Assembly: GCA_047777415.1 (NCBI GenBank)
Contig: JBKEEO010000001.1
Location: 1,116,001 to 1,180,000, forward strand
Source: Caproicibacter sp047777415
Lineage (GTDB): Bacteria > Bacillota > Clostridia > Oscillospirales > Acutalibacteraceae
Reading direction: 5' to 3'
Length of the DNA stretch: 64,000 nucleotides
Part shown: piece by piece, positions 17,083 through 24,023 of the stretch
Layout: every line of letters starts with the position of its first letter
Numbering within the stretch: position 1 is the stretch's first letter
Made by a program: the position numbers and the translations under genes
Notes under the pieces: model-generated
Databases searched by the model: none
What the model was told of the DNA's origin: nothing
Seen by the model: the letters and a program-made list of their open reading frames with translations, nothing else

Positions 17083-17121
17083 CCCCCTCACGAAACTGGA
17101 TTAGTAGTGAGGGGGTTTCTT
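17083..17121 (+). terminator. Rho-independent terminator
   Basis: CCCCCTCAC (17083-17091) pairs exactly with GTGAGGGGG (17107-17115), followed by TTTCTTTATT. Confidence 0.92.
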
Positions 17122-17129
17122 TATTCCCT

Positions 17130-17580
17130 CAAGGGTACTTTGAAAATTTCATATCCGATGATCTGAATACGTTAGCTGACGGCTCCCAAAAGGAACAGCG
17201 ACTCCGGAAGATGCGCCAAGACCACCTGTAGGATGGTGATGAGAACAAGATGAATCAGCTTTTTCTTTCTGTTCATTACGTTTCTCTTCCCAGACTATCA
17301 AAGACGGCCCAATAAGGTGCAAAGCGGTACCCATCCGACCGGGAAACAGGCTGTGGCGGCCTGTTTCGCAATGACCCCGTCAGCCTATCATGATACTTCT
17401 GTCCAGTCACAGCCCCCACATATGGGGATTACGCAATGAGGGCAGCCGGCAGAGATCCTGGCGGGGGTGAAATTCCCATGATGCGGTGAAGCCAGCCGCA
17501 GTTCAGACCATCGCCTTTTGTGCTTGGGGAGTAGTGTCGAATTAAGCACCGTTATTACAGAAAATGACTTAATGTCAGAA
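17130..17580 (+). other. Gene-less, apparently structured region upstream of mazF
   Basis: About 450 bases hold no plausible gene but several local dyads, among them AAACAGGC/GCCTGTTT near 17345-17365 and CCCCA/TGGGG near 17430-17442. At 17465-17477 GGGTGAAATTCCC followed by GCGGTGAAGCC resembles the start of the FMN riboswitch core, but the later FMN helices are not recognisable. It may be a structured RNA of unknown kind. Confidence 0.35.
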
Positions 17581-17586
17581 GCAATG

Positions 17587-17648
17587 GGATCGCCCTGTTT
17601 TCAGCTGCTCTCACAGTGAAGCAACTACCCAAGGGCGATCCTATTTTT
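17587..17648 (+). terminator. Terminator-like hairpin ahead of mazF
   Basis: GGATCGCCCT (17587-17596) pairs with AGGGCGATCC (17632-17641), followed by TATTTTTG. It ends about 35 bases before the mazF start, so it could control readthrough from the structured region into the toxin gene. Confidence 0.65.
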
Positions 17649-17682
17649 GTGCCATTAAGAATTTCAAAGGAGGATCGCAATT

Positions 17683-18051
17683 TTGAGAGATTATAAAAAG
17701 AACATACAACGTGGGGATATTTTCTATGCCGATTTAAGTCCCGTTGTGGGCTCCGAACAGGGCGGAATCCGTCCGGTACTTATTTTGCAAAACAATGTCG
17801 GAAATCGTCACAGCCCTACGGTCATTGTCTGTGCGATTACCGGCAAAACCGAGAAAAACAATATTCCTACCCATGTTTGCATCGGCACGGCCGGCGGCTG
17901 CTCCAAAGAGTCTTTTGCTCTCTTAGAGCAAATACGCACCATTGACCGCATACGCCTGAGAGAAAAGGTTGGCACTCTTTCCGGTCATGAAATGAAACAA
18001 ATCAATCAGGCACTTTCCATCAGCGTTGGGCTTGACCCGGCGTTTTTTTAA
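17683..18051 (+). CDS. MazF/PemK-family endoribonuclease toxin
   Basis: The 122-residue protein has the MazF fold: QRGDIFYADLSPVVGSEQGGIRPVLILQN, TVIVCAITGKTEK, and SFALLEQIRTIDRIRL, with the conserved R in GGIRP and T in TGK that form the active site of sequence-specific mRNA interferases. The start is TTG, eight bases after AAAGGAGG. No MazE-like antitoxin is adjacent, so it is an orphan or is controlled by the excisionase-like gene 15 bases downstream or the RNA upstream. Confidence 0.9.
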   Translation: MRDYKKNIQRGDIFYADLSPVVGSEQGGIRPVLILQNNVGNRHSPTVIVCAITGKTEKNNIPTHVCIGTAGGCSKESFALLEQIRTIDRIRLREKVGTLSGHEMKQINQALSISVGLDPAFF

Positions 18052-18065
18052 TAAAAGGGGATGTC

Positions 18066-18287
18066 ATGATGAACGACAAAATCAAAATGTTTGAAAAGTA
18101 CCCCGATGTAGTCGAGGTCGAACAATTAAGAGAAATGCTGGGCGGCATCAGCCGTAAATTGGCTTATAAACTGCTTGCGGAAAAGGAGATACATAGTGTT
18201 CGTATCGGACGAACCTATAAGATTCCGAAAGCATGCGTTATTGATTATCTGCTGGGTGAAGAAATGTGCCACATCAAGCTCGGCTGA
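18066..18287 (+). CDS. Excisionase-like helix-turn-helix protein
   Basis: The 73-residue product matches the excisionase DNA-binding domain (HTH_17): VEVEQLREMLGGISRKLAYKLL, KEIHSVRIGRTYKIPKACVIDYL. Placed directly upstream of the integrase, it is the likely recombination directionality factor that bends the attachment-site DNA. Start ATG at 18066 or 18069, behind AAAGGGG. Three copies of a 12-bp motif, two of them between this gene and the integrase, are candidate sites. Confidence 0.82.
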   Translation: MMNDKIKMFEKYPDVVEVEQLREMLGGISRKLAYKLLAEKEIHSVRIGRTYKIPKACVIDYLLGEEMCHIKLG

Positions 18288-18300
18288 CCCGGATTTTTGT

Positions 18301-18402
18301 CTACCATTGACAAGAAAGCGTAGAAAAATCATGTGGATGATTTCCGCATAAAGTAATAGCTATCTCATGCTTTCTGTGGTATTGTGATGCTGTCAATGGT
18401 AG
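18301..18402 (+). promoter_or_regulatory. Inverted pair of a 12-bp motif ahead of the integrase
   Basis: CTACCATTGACA occurs at 18301-18312 and inverted at 18391-18402, and a third copy lies near the left end at 2559-2570. The pair brackets the only non-coding stretch upstream of the integrase gene. Excisionase, integrase or a regulator may bind it. Confidence 0.55.
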
Positions 18403-18435
18403 GCAAATACGCTGTTATTTCGAAGGAGGATAGAA

Positions 18436-19683
18436 ATGATAACAGGATGCCTACAGCAAAAAAATAATACTTATTACGCTGTCCTTTATACAAAAGTGGA
18501 CGGCAAAAGAAAGACAAAGTGGATTCCCACCGGATTGCCGGTAGAGGGAACCAGTGAAAGAAAAGCCAAAAAAGCCTTTGACCAAATCCGTTTGGAATAT
18601 GAACGGGAGCAGGAGGAAAAGGAGCGTCGGGCAGCGGAAGAACGGGCCAGAGAACTGATTGAAGGAAAAAGGAACCCTCAGGCGGATGTTCTCTTTATGG
18701 ATTACCTTCAAAAATGGTTGATTCAAGCAAAACCCACCATATCTAAGACCACGTTTAAAGGCTACCGCACCATGCTGGACAGCCGAATCAGCCGGTACTT
18801 TAAAGAACTGAATATTACCTTAGCGGAAGTTACGCCGCAGCATATTCAGGATTTTCATCAATCCATTTTTGATGAAGGGTATACGGCAAATACGGTAATT
18901 CACTATCATGCGGTGCTTCGCAGGGCTCTGCAGAACGCTGTAAAAAAGGGAATTATCAGCAGCAATCCTGCTGACAGGGTGGACAGGCCGAAAAAGAATG
19001 TGTATCAGGCACAGTTTTATTCGGCGGAGGAAATGATGGCGCTGTTCGATGCGGTATCAGATGATCCTTTGGAAGTCTGTGTAAAACTGGCCGCCTACTA
19101 TGGGCTACGGAGAAGTGAAGTCCTTGGTCTGAAATGGGATGCGATCAACCTTGAACAAAAGACCATCTCCATCAAGCACAAGGTCATTGAGGACACGGTA
19201 GATGGCAAGGCGGTGGCTGTCGGCGAGGATGTGCTCAAAACCAAATCCAGCTTCCGCACACTTCCGCTGCTGCCATCCGTTGAAAAAATTCTGTGGGCGG
19301 AAAAAGAGAAGCAGGAAATGTACCGCAGAATGTTCAAGCGTTCTTACTGCCGGGACTATCTGGATTATATCTGCGTCTACCAAACCGGAAAGCTGATGCG
19401 TCCCAACTATGTAACGGAGCATTTTAGCTGGATACTCGAAAAAAACAACCTGAAGAAAATCAGGTTCCACGATTTAAGGCATTCATGCGCCAGCTTACTG
19501 CTCGCAAACGGGATATCCATGAAGCAAATCCAGATATGGCTTGGGCACAGCACGTTCTCGACCACGGCGGATATTTACTCGCATCTTGACTTCCATGCGC
19601 AGATCGAATCCGGGCTTGTCATGGATGGCATGTTTGAAAAATCCAAGCGGGAAGAACCTATCGGACTTGAAATGGCTGAGTGA
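18436..19683 (+). CDS. Tyrosine recombinase / integrase (Tn916 Int type)
   Basis: The 415-residue integrase has an arm-binding N terminus, a core-binding SAM-like domain around residues 85-185 and a C-terminal catalytic domain. The catalytic residues are visible: R225/R226 in YGLRRSEVLGL, H345-x-x-R348 in HDLRHSC, H371 in WLGHS and the nucleophile Y381 in ADIYSHLD. It inserts and excises the element at tRNA-Ser(CGA). CGAAGGAGG precedes the ATG. Confidence 0.95.
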   Translation: MITGCLQQKNNTYYAVLYTKVDGKRKTKWIPTGLPVEGTSERKAKKAFDQIRLEYEREQEEKERRAAEERARELIEGKRNPQADVLFMDYLQKWLIQAKPTISKTTFKGYRTMLDSRISRYFKELNITLAEVTPQHIQDFHQSIFDEGYTANTVIHYHAVLRRALQNAVKKGIISSNPADRVDRPKKNVYQAQFYSAEEMMALFDAVSDDPLEVCVKLAAYYGLRRSEVLGLKWDAINLEQKTISIKHKVIEDTVDGKAVAVGEDVLKTKSSFRTLPLLPSVEKILWAEKEKQEMYRRMFKRSYCRDYLDYICVYQTGKLMRPNYVTEHFSWILEKNNLKKIRFHDLRHSCASLLLANGISMKQIQIWLGHSTFSTTADIYSHLDFHAQIESGLVMDGMFEKSKREEPIGLEMAE

Positions 19684-19785
19684 TTTTCTACGGACTGCTG
19701 AGTCGGAACACGGCAAAGCCTTGTAAAATAAGGATTTTATAAGCATCCGTTTTCTACAAAAGCAGAAAAAGGTAGATTGTAAAAT

Positions 19786-20963
19786 CAAATTGAACACATA
19801 AAAAGATTCCATAGCGCACAGGGAACTGTTAGGATAAAGTTACCACTCTCAATCTTGACAGAAAGGCCTGAACACTATGGACAAGAACCATTCTATCATA
19901 AAGATCGAAGAACGCAAGAGGGGACAGCATCTTAAAGCAGAAGAGCGTGGCGCAATCCAACAGTTAAAGAAGATGGGATTTAGCAATCGAAAGATTGCTC
20001 GCGCAATCAATTGCAGCCCCTCTACCGTGGGCTATGAACTACGACGTGGCACACCGGAATACTCCGGCCGAGGTCGCAAACCCGGCTACTCAGCCAAACG
20101 TGGAGCTGCAGTCTACAAAGCGAATCGCAGTCGTTGCCATCGCCCTAGAACGGTATCCAGGAACTCCGACTTCATCCGTTGGATGGTTAAAAAGGTTCGT
20201 AAGCATAATTGGTCTTTTGATGAGTGCGTAGGGCGGGCCCGAAGCGAACATCGTTTTCCAGCCAAGGAAATCCCATGTACAAAAACTCTATATCATATGC
20301 TGTGGAAAGGGGAATTACCGCTCACGCTATTTGAACTTCCTGAGGTATTAAATAGGCATTCTCGCAGAAAACCACGGCTTTCTAAGCGTATCAATGGGAA
20401 ATCCATTGATTGGCGGCCACCTGAGGCAGCAGAGCGAAACACATTTGGACACTGGGAATCTGATACGGTACTGGGCCGAAAAAGAAGCGGTGAGGCAGTT
20501 GTATTTACCATTGTAGAGCGCCTGACAGGATATTATCTTTCAATTCGAATTGACGGCAAAACAACCACCGGTGTTGCCAGTGCCATGGAACAGCTAAAGG
20601 AACAGTATGGCGAGAAATTTTCGCAGGTGTTTCGCAGTATTACCACAGATAACGGCAGTGAATTTGCGGCATTTTCAGCCTTTGAAGAACTAGGCACGGC
20701 AATCTACTTTGCTCATCCCTATTCTGCTTGGGAACGACCTGTAAATGAGAGGACCAATCGCATACTACGAAAATATATCCCAAAGGGTCGCTCCATCAAT
20801 GGCTTTACCGCCGAACAAATCTTAATGTTTGCAGACGAGATAAACGCCACGCCTAGGAAACGATTAGGTTATCAGACCCCTGAGGAACTGTTTGATGCTC
20901 AACTGGACAGAATTTATACTTTAAACCCGTAGATAACTTTATCCAGTGAAAGTGTTCAATTTG
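19786..20963 (+). mobile_element. IS30-family insertion sequence
   Basis: The element of about 1.18 kb has a transposase gene bounded by the inverted ends CAAATTGAACAC (19786-19797) and GTGTTCAATTTG (20952-20963). GGATAAAGTTA is also repeated inverted inside both ends (about 19833 and 20934). It sits between the integrase gene and the element's tRNA-Ser. A target duplication is not evident. Confidence 0.85.
19877..20932 (+). CDS. IS30-family transposase
   Basis: The 351-residue transposase opens with an IS30 helix-turn-helix (LKAEERGAIQQLKKMGFSNRKIARAIN, SPSTVGYELRRG). The DDE catalytic core follows: FGHWESDTVLG supplies the first D, SITTDNGSEFA the second, and the acidic third lies in RPVNERTNRILRKYIPKG. 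The frame is intact, so the element may still be active. Confidence 0.95.
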   Translation: MDKNHSIIKIEERKRGQHLKAEERGAIQQLKKMGFSNRKIARAINCSPSTVGYELRRGTPEYSGRGRKPGYSAKRGAAVYKANRSRCHRPRTVSRNSDFIRWMVKKVRKHNWSFDECVGRARSEHRFPAKEIPCTKTLYHMLWKGELPLTLFELPEVLNRHSRRKPRLSKRINGKSIDWRPPEAAERNTFGHWESDTVLGRKRSGEAVVFTIVERLTGYYLSIRIDGKTTTGVASAMEQLKEQYGEKFSQVFRSITTDNGSEFAAFSAFEELGTAIYFAHPYSAWERPVNERTNRILRKYIPKGRSINGFTAEQILMFADEINATPRKRLGYQTPEELFDAQLDRIYTLNP

Positions 20964-20984
20964 TTATTGCAATTTAAGAAAAGC

Positions 20985-21011
20985 AGAAAAAATGCCCTCG
21001 AAAGAGGGCGT
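20985..21011 (-). terminator. Terminator on the minus strand, left of tRNA-Ser
   Basis: GCCCTC (20994-20999) pairs with GAGGGC (21004-21009); on the minus strand it is followed by ATTTTTTC. It is the second of two terminators after the element's tRNA-Ser. Confidence 0.65.
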
Positions 21012-21022
21012 AGAAAAGAACC

Positions 21023-21066
21023 AAAAAAGGAAGAGCCTGTTGCGGGCATTGACCGCAAACAGGCTC
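21023..21066 (-). terminator. Terminator of the element's tRNA-Ser
   Basis: GAGCCTGTT (21033-21041) pairs with AACAGGCTC (21058-21066), and CCTTTTTTGG follows on the minus strand. It begins just after the CCA end of the tRNA. Its sequence is unlike the terminator behind the displaced half at 2207-2245, so it came with the element. Confidence 0.82.
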
Positions 21067-21067
21067 A

Positions 21068-21158
21068 TGGCGGAGGCGGTGAGATTCGAACTCACGTGCC
21101 GATTGCTCGACAACCTGATTTCGAGTCAGGCTCGTTATGACCACTTCGATACGCCTCC
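21068..21158 (-). tRNA. tRNA-Ser(CGA), complete, carried in the element
   Basis: The 91-base gene folds with acceptor GGAGGCG/CGCCTCC, an anticodon stem CCTGA/TCAGG with loop CTCGAAA (anticodon CGA), a long variable arm, a T arm with GTTCGAATC and an encoded CCA. The integrase crossover core lies in the anticodon arm. It differs from the host gene reconstructed from the outer halves (GGAAGCG/CGCTTCC), so both halves were imported. Confidence 0.92.
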
Positions 21159-21543
21159 ATATTCTATTTTAATACACCGAGCCTTTCGAAAAAGTCAAGG
21201 CAAAGTGTAGAAAAACCGTAGAAATCGGTAAAAAGCTAAATTTTCAAAATCCCGCAAACCCGCGGAAACTCAAGGGTTTCCCGCATTTTCAAAGCAACTG
21301 ACCGAGTGGATTTCGAGTCAGGCTCGTTATGACCACTTCGATACGCCTCCATATTCTATTTTAATACACCGAGCCTTTCGAAAAAGTCAAGGCAAAGTGT
21401 AGAAAAACCGTAGAAATCGGTAAAAAGCTAAATTTTCAAAATCCCGCAAACCCGCGGAAACTCAAGGGTTTCCCGCATTTTCAAAGCAACTGACCGAGTG
21501 GATTTCGAGTCAGGCCCGTTATGACCACTTCGATACGCTTCCA
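21117..21543. repeat. 192-bp tandem units, each starting with the attachment core and a tRNA-Ser 5' half
   Basis: GATTTCGAGTCAGG begins at 21117, 21309 and 21501, a period of exactly 192. Units 1 and 2 appear identical: core, tRNA 5' half ending in GGAGGCG (minus strand), tRNA promoter, arm-type repeats and a CCCGC-rich dyad ending GACCGAGTG. Unit 3 keeps only the core and the 5' half of the host tRNA (GGAAGCG) and then diverges. The array is a set of stacked attachment sites. Confidence 0.85.
21169..21198 (-). promoter_or_regulatory. Promoter of tRNA-Ser(CGA)
   Basis: On the minus strand TTGACT (21193-21198) and TATTAA (21169-21174) are 18 bases apart, with the tRNA 5' end about 11 bases further. 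The same promoter is duplicated in the second 192-bp unit, where it would transcribe only a 5' half. Confidence 0.7.
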
Positions 21544-21737
21544 AATTATTTTCAGCCGATTAGTCGGTGATAAAACAATATTCAGTTTATTCTAAAAAGA
21601 AAATAAAATTTTCACCGAATGGTCGGCCATTAAAACAGCGTCTTGTCCGCTGTGCAATAGAAGAACAAAGTTTACTGAACACGCTTTATTATTGTACCGA
21701 CAAGAGTCCCAAAAGTCAAGACTTTTTGCTTAAACCG
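21544..21737. other. Intergenic region right of the integrative element
   Basis: No gene is seen. It is chromosomal sequence upstream of the host tRNA 5' half and downstream of the convergent lipoprotein gene. Confidence 0.4.
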
Positions 21738-22562
21738 TCAGCCGTAAGCTTGGATAGAGGAAGCGTTTTTTGCTTCGTTGGGCAGGATAACGGAAGGAGC
21801 TGTGCCGATGTTGTCTATATTACCCGATATTGTGCATTTGGTGACATGAACGGAAACACTGTTTCCGTCGATGTTTTGAAAAATCTGATTTATTGCATCG
21901 GTTAAATCTGCTTCCATCCGTACAAAGTTTCCGGTTTGGGTATCAATATAACAATAGCCGTATAAATCCGGAGCACTGTTCAGAAGTGTCTGTACCACTG
22001 TGCTGGAATTGTCGGTCATACCGGTGACCGTTGCAATCGTTTCCACTGTACTGCGCAGAACTTCGTTGCTGAGCTTTAGCTCAATTTTGTGTACTTTGCG
22101 CGAATTGAGCGTCATTTCCCTTACATATTTTTGATTTTCCGAACGGTTTAAAACCCGAAGAATATCCAATTGGGCAGCAGGGGATGTATCCATGTTTCCT
22201 GCATCGGTTTTCTGCCATACGTCATTGAGTTTACAGTAGAAAAAGAGTTTGTCACCTTCTGTCACCGTGTAGGTTTCATTGCTGCTGTCTTCGCCGTCGG
22301 CTTGAACTTTTTGAACGGACTTTAAGGCAAACGGTTCTGCCATATAGATAATCTGATTTTCAGAGGAGTAGCTGTGCTGCGAGTCATTGGATGTGAACAC
22401 CAATTCCTGTCTGATTGCGGTACTGCAGCTGGTGATGGAATTTGCATTGGATATGGCTTCCCTAAGCAGAACTCCCGCATCGGGCGCGTAGGAACAGCTG
22501 TTGAGAAAAAGTGCAGCCGCAGCGAGAAGGCAGGCCGGGAACAGGCGAATCACTCGTTTCAT
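21738..22562 (-). CDS. Lipoprotein, DUF6612/LolA-like fold
   Basis: The 275-residue secreted lipoprotein has a signal peptide with a lipobox ending L-N-S-C (cysteine about 24) and then a serine/threonine-rich beta-strand domain: a repeating pattern of long strands (VREMTLNSRKVHKIELKLS, GYCYIDTQTGNFVRMEADL) of the LolA/LppX type that may bind a lipid or hydrophobic ligand. AGAGGT five bases ahead selects the ATG at 22562 over an upstream ATG. It is divergent from the DUF815 gene. Substrate unknown. Confidence 0.75.
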   Translation of the reverse strand: MKRVIRLFPACLLAAAALFLNSCSYAPDAGVLLREAISNANSITSCSTAIRQELVFTSNDSQHSYSSENQIIYMAEPFALKSVQKVQADGEDSSNETYTVTEGDKLFFYCKLNDVWQKTDAGNMDTSPAAQLDILRVLNRSENQKYVREMTLNSRKVHKIELKLSNEVLRSTVETIATVTGMTDNSSTVVQTLLNSAPDLYGYCYIDTQTGNFVRMEADLTDAINQIFQNIDGNSVSVHVTKCTISGNIDNIGTAPSVILPNEAKNASSIQAYG

Positions 22563-22648
22563 TTCGTACCTCTTTTCCATCAATATAGCATTTGTTTTAT
22601 TATAATGTTTTTCAGATGAACCCGCAACTAATTTTCAATTACCCAAGC

Positions 22649-22678
22649 TTGACAGCAAACCCTAAAACAGCGTAAAAT
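22649..22678 (+). promoter_or_regulatory. Promoter of the DUF815 gene
   Basis: TTGACA (22649-22654) and TAAAAT (22673-22678) are 18 bases apart, about 70 bases upstream of the ATG at 22750. Confidence 0.7.
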
Positions 22679-22749
22679 AAATGCAAATTCAGCAGATTTT
22701 TACACATTACTCACGCTGATTTTGCAATTGGATAAAGGATGTTATCAGC

Positions 22750-23997
22750 ATGAATCATATTAAAAACCTTGCAATGGGCATGGCCTCGCTATCTGTCTAT
22801 CGGGGCGTATTAAGCAGGCCGGTTCCTCGGGCGCTTTGCCGGTTGCTGCAGGCGGCAAACCGTTCCAAGGACGAGTTCTTGGAAGCGTGGGGAGCCTTTT
22901 TTTCAGCGCTGTGCGAGCAGGGAGGAAGTGCGGACCTGCGTGGTTGCCTTATGCAGGATATTTTGTTGGACGAGAACGCTTTTTCTTTGACTGCGGCTCG
23001 AGGCGCGGTGATTCCGAAACTTGTGATGAACGCTGCTCAGCGCGATCTTAATATAATCTTTCAAGCAGCATCCGTTACTCCTGAAGAGCTTCTTGCGGGA
23101 AGCGGCTTGACAGATGAGCTTTCTGTTCTGGAACTCCCACGCTGGGAAACAGGGCGACTTCCTGCCGCGCTAAGCGGCAGTGCTGATTCTCTGGCGGAAA
23201 GAGCTGCACGTTTTTATCGAGAAAATGGCTGTGGTATTTATGCGCAGTATCGTGCCTTTATTTGGCGCGGCGGAAAAATTCGGCCTGTGCAGCATCCGGA
23301 TCCAACCACACTGTCCGACCTAACGGGTTATGAACTGCAGCGTCAAGCTGCAATCGACAACACACTGGCGTTTTTAAACGATTTGCCCGCAAATAACTGT
23401 TTGCTGTATGGCGACCGCGGAACAGGAAAATCGTCCACGGTTAAGGCGATTTTAAATGAGTATTATCGCCGTGGCTTGCGAATGATTGAGATGCCAAAAG
23501 AATGTCTAGTGGATTTTCCTGTTTTGGTGGATAAAATTGCGGGACTTCCAATGAAATTTATCATTTTTATAGATGACCTATCTTTTTCCCAGCAGGATGA
23601 AACCTACGCTTCCCTAAAAGCGGTGCTGGAAGGCGGTCTTGCTGCAAGGCCGGAAAATACGCTGATTTATGCAACTTCCAACCGCAGACATTTGCTGCGG
23701 GAAACATTTTCAGATAGGGAAGGGGACGAAATTCATCGAGGTGACACAATTCAAGAAAGCCTTTCTCTGGCAGACCGTTTTGGACTTTCCATTCGGTTTA
23801 GTCTGCCGGGCAAAGATGAATATCTGGAAATTGTACGTCAGCTGGCGAGGCAGAGGGGACTTGGCAGCTATTTAAAAGAACTGGAGGATGGAGCAGAACG
23901 CTGGGCAATCGGACGCGGCGGCCGCTCACCACGCTGTGCACAACAGTATATACGCTATGCGGAAGCGCACATTCGCAGCGGCTGCGCGCCGGAATAA
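22750..23997 (+). CDS. DUF815-family AAA ATPase
   Basis: The 415-residue protein has an N-terminal helical region of about 200 residues and a C-terminal AAA+ domain. The Walker A motif is GDRGTGKSS near residue 223, Walker B is FIIFIDDLSF near 273, and sensor-like IYATSNRRHL is at about 305, followed by R-D-rich loops (FSDREGDEI). This is the DUF815 architecture of Firmicutes and Proteobacteria, of uncharacterised function. The next gene starts 27 bases downstream. Confidence 0.9.
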   Translation: MNHIKNLAMGMASLSVYRGVLSRPVPRALCRLLQAANRSKDEFLEAWGAFFSALCEQGGSADLRGCLMQDILLDENAFSLTAARGAVIPKLVMNAAQRDLNIIFQAASVTPEELLAGSGLTDELSVLELPRWETGRLPAALSGSADSLAERAARFYRENGCGIYAQYRAFIWRGGKIRPVQHPDPTTLSDLTGYELQRQAAIDNTLAFLNDLPANNCLLYGDRGTGKSSTVKAILNEYYRRGLRMIEMPKECLVDFPVLVDKIAGLPMKFIIFIDDLSFSQQDETYASLKAVLEGGLAARPENTLIYATSNRRHLLRETFSDREGDEIHRGDTIQESLSLADRFGLSIRFSLPGKDEYLEIVRQLARQRGLGSYLKELEDGAERWAIGRGGRSPRCAQQYIRYAEAHIRSGCAPE

Positions 23998-24023
23998 ACC
24001 GAGACCGAGAAAAGGAGCCAGAA

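Larger units (their letters stand above)
2297..21510 (+). mobile_element. Integrative element in tRNA-Ser(CGA), about 19.2 kb
   Basis: The bounds are the shared core GATTTCGAGT at 2297-2306 and 21501-21510. The halves of one tRNA-Ser gene lie outside these cores and complement each other. A tyrosine integrase and excisionase-like gene lie at the right end, and Int-arm-like repeats (GTGTAGAAAAA, CCGTAGAAA) lie just inside both ends. The cargo is typical of clostridial integrative elements. No relaxase, type IV coupling protein or VirB4 gene was recognised, so it is probably a mobilisable or decayed element. Two insertion sequences have entered it. Confidence 0.85.

Noticed and set aside
17465..17493. 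A complete FMN riboswitch
   Set aside because: Only the first core segment is similar; the later helices and the closing GGATGGGAGA-type end were not found.
20992..21210. A frame reading EAVRFELTCRLLDN across 21.06-21.16 kb
   Set aside because: It translates the complete tRNA-Ser on the opposite strand.
2297..21510. A self-transmissible conjugative element
   Set aside because: No relaxase, coupling protein or VirB4 gene was recognised, so only integrative or mobilisable status is claimed.
21117..21543. CRISPR array
   Set aside because: The 192-bp units are direct copies without a short repeat plus unique spacers, and no cas gene is near.
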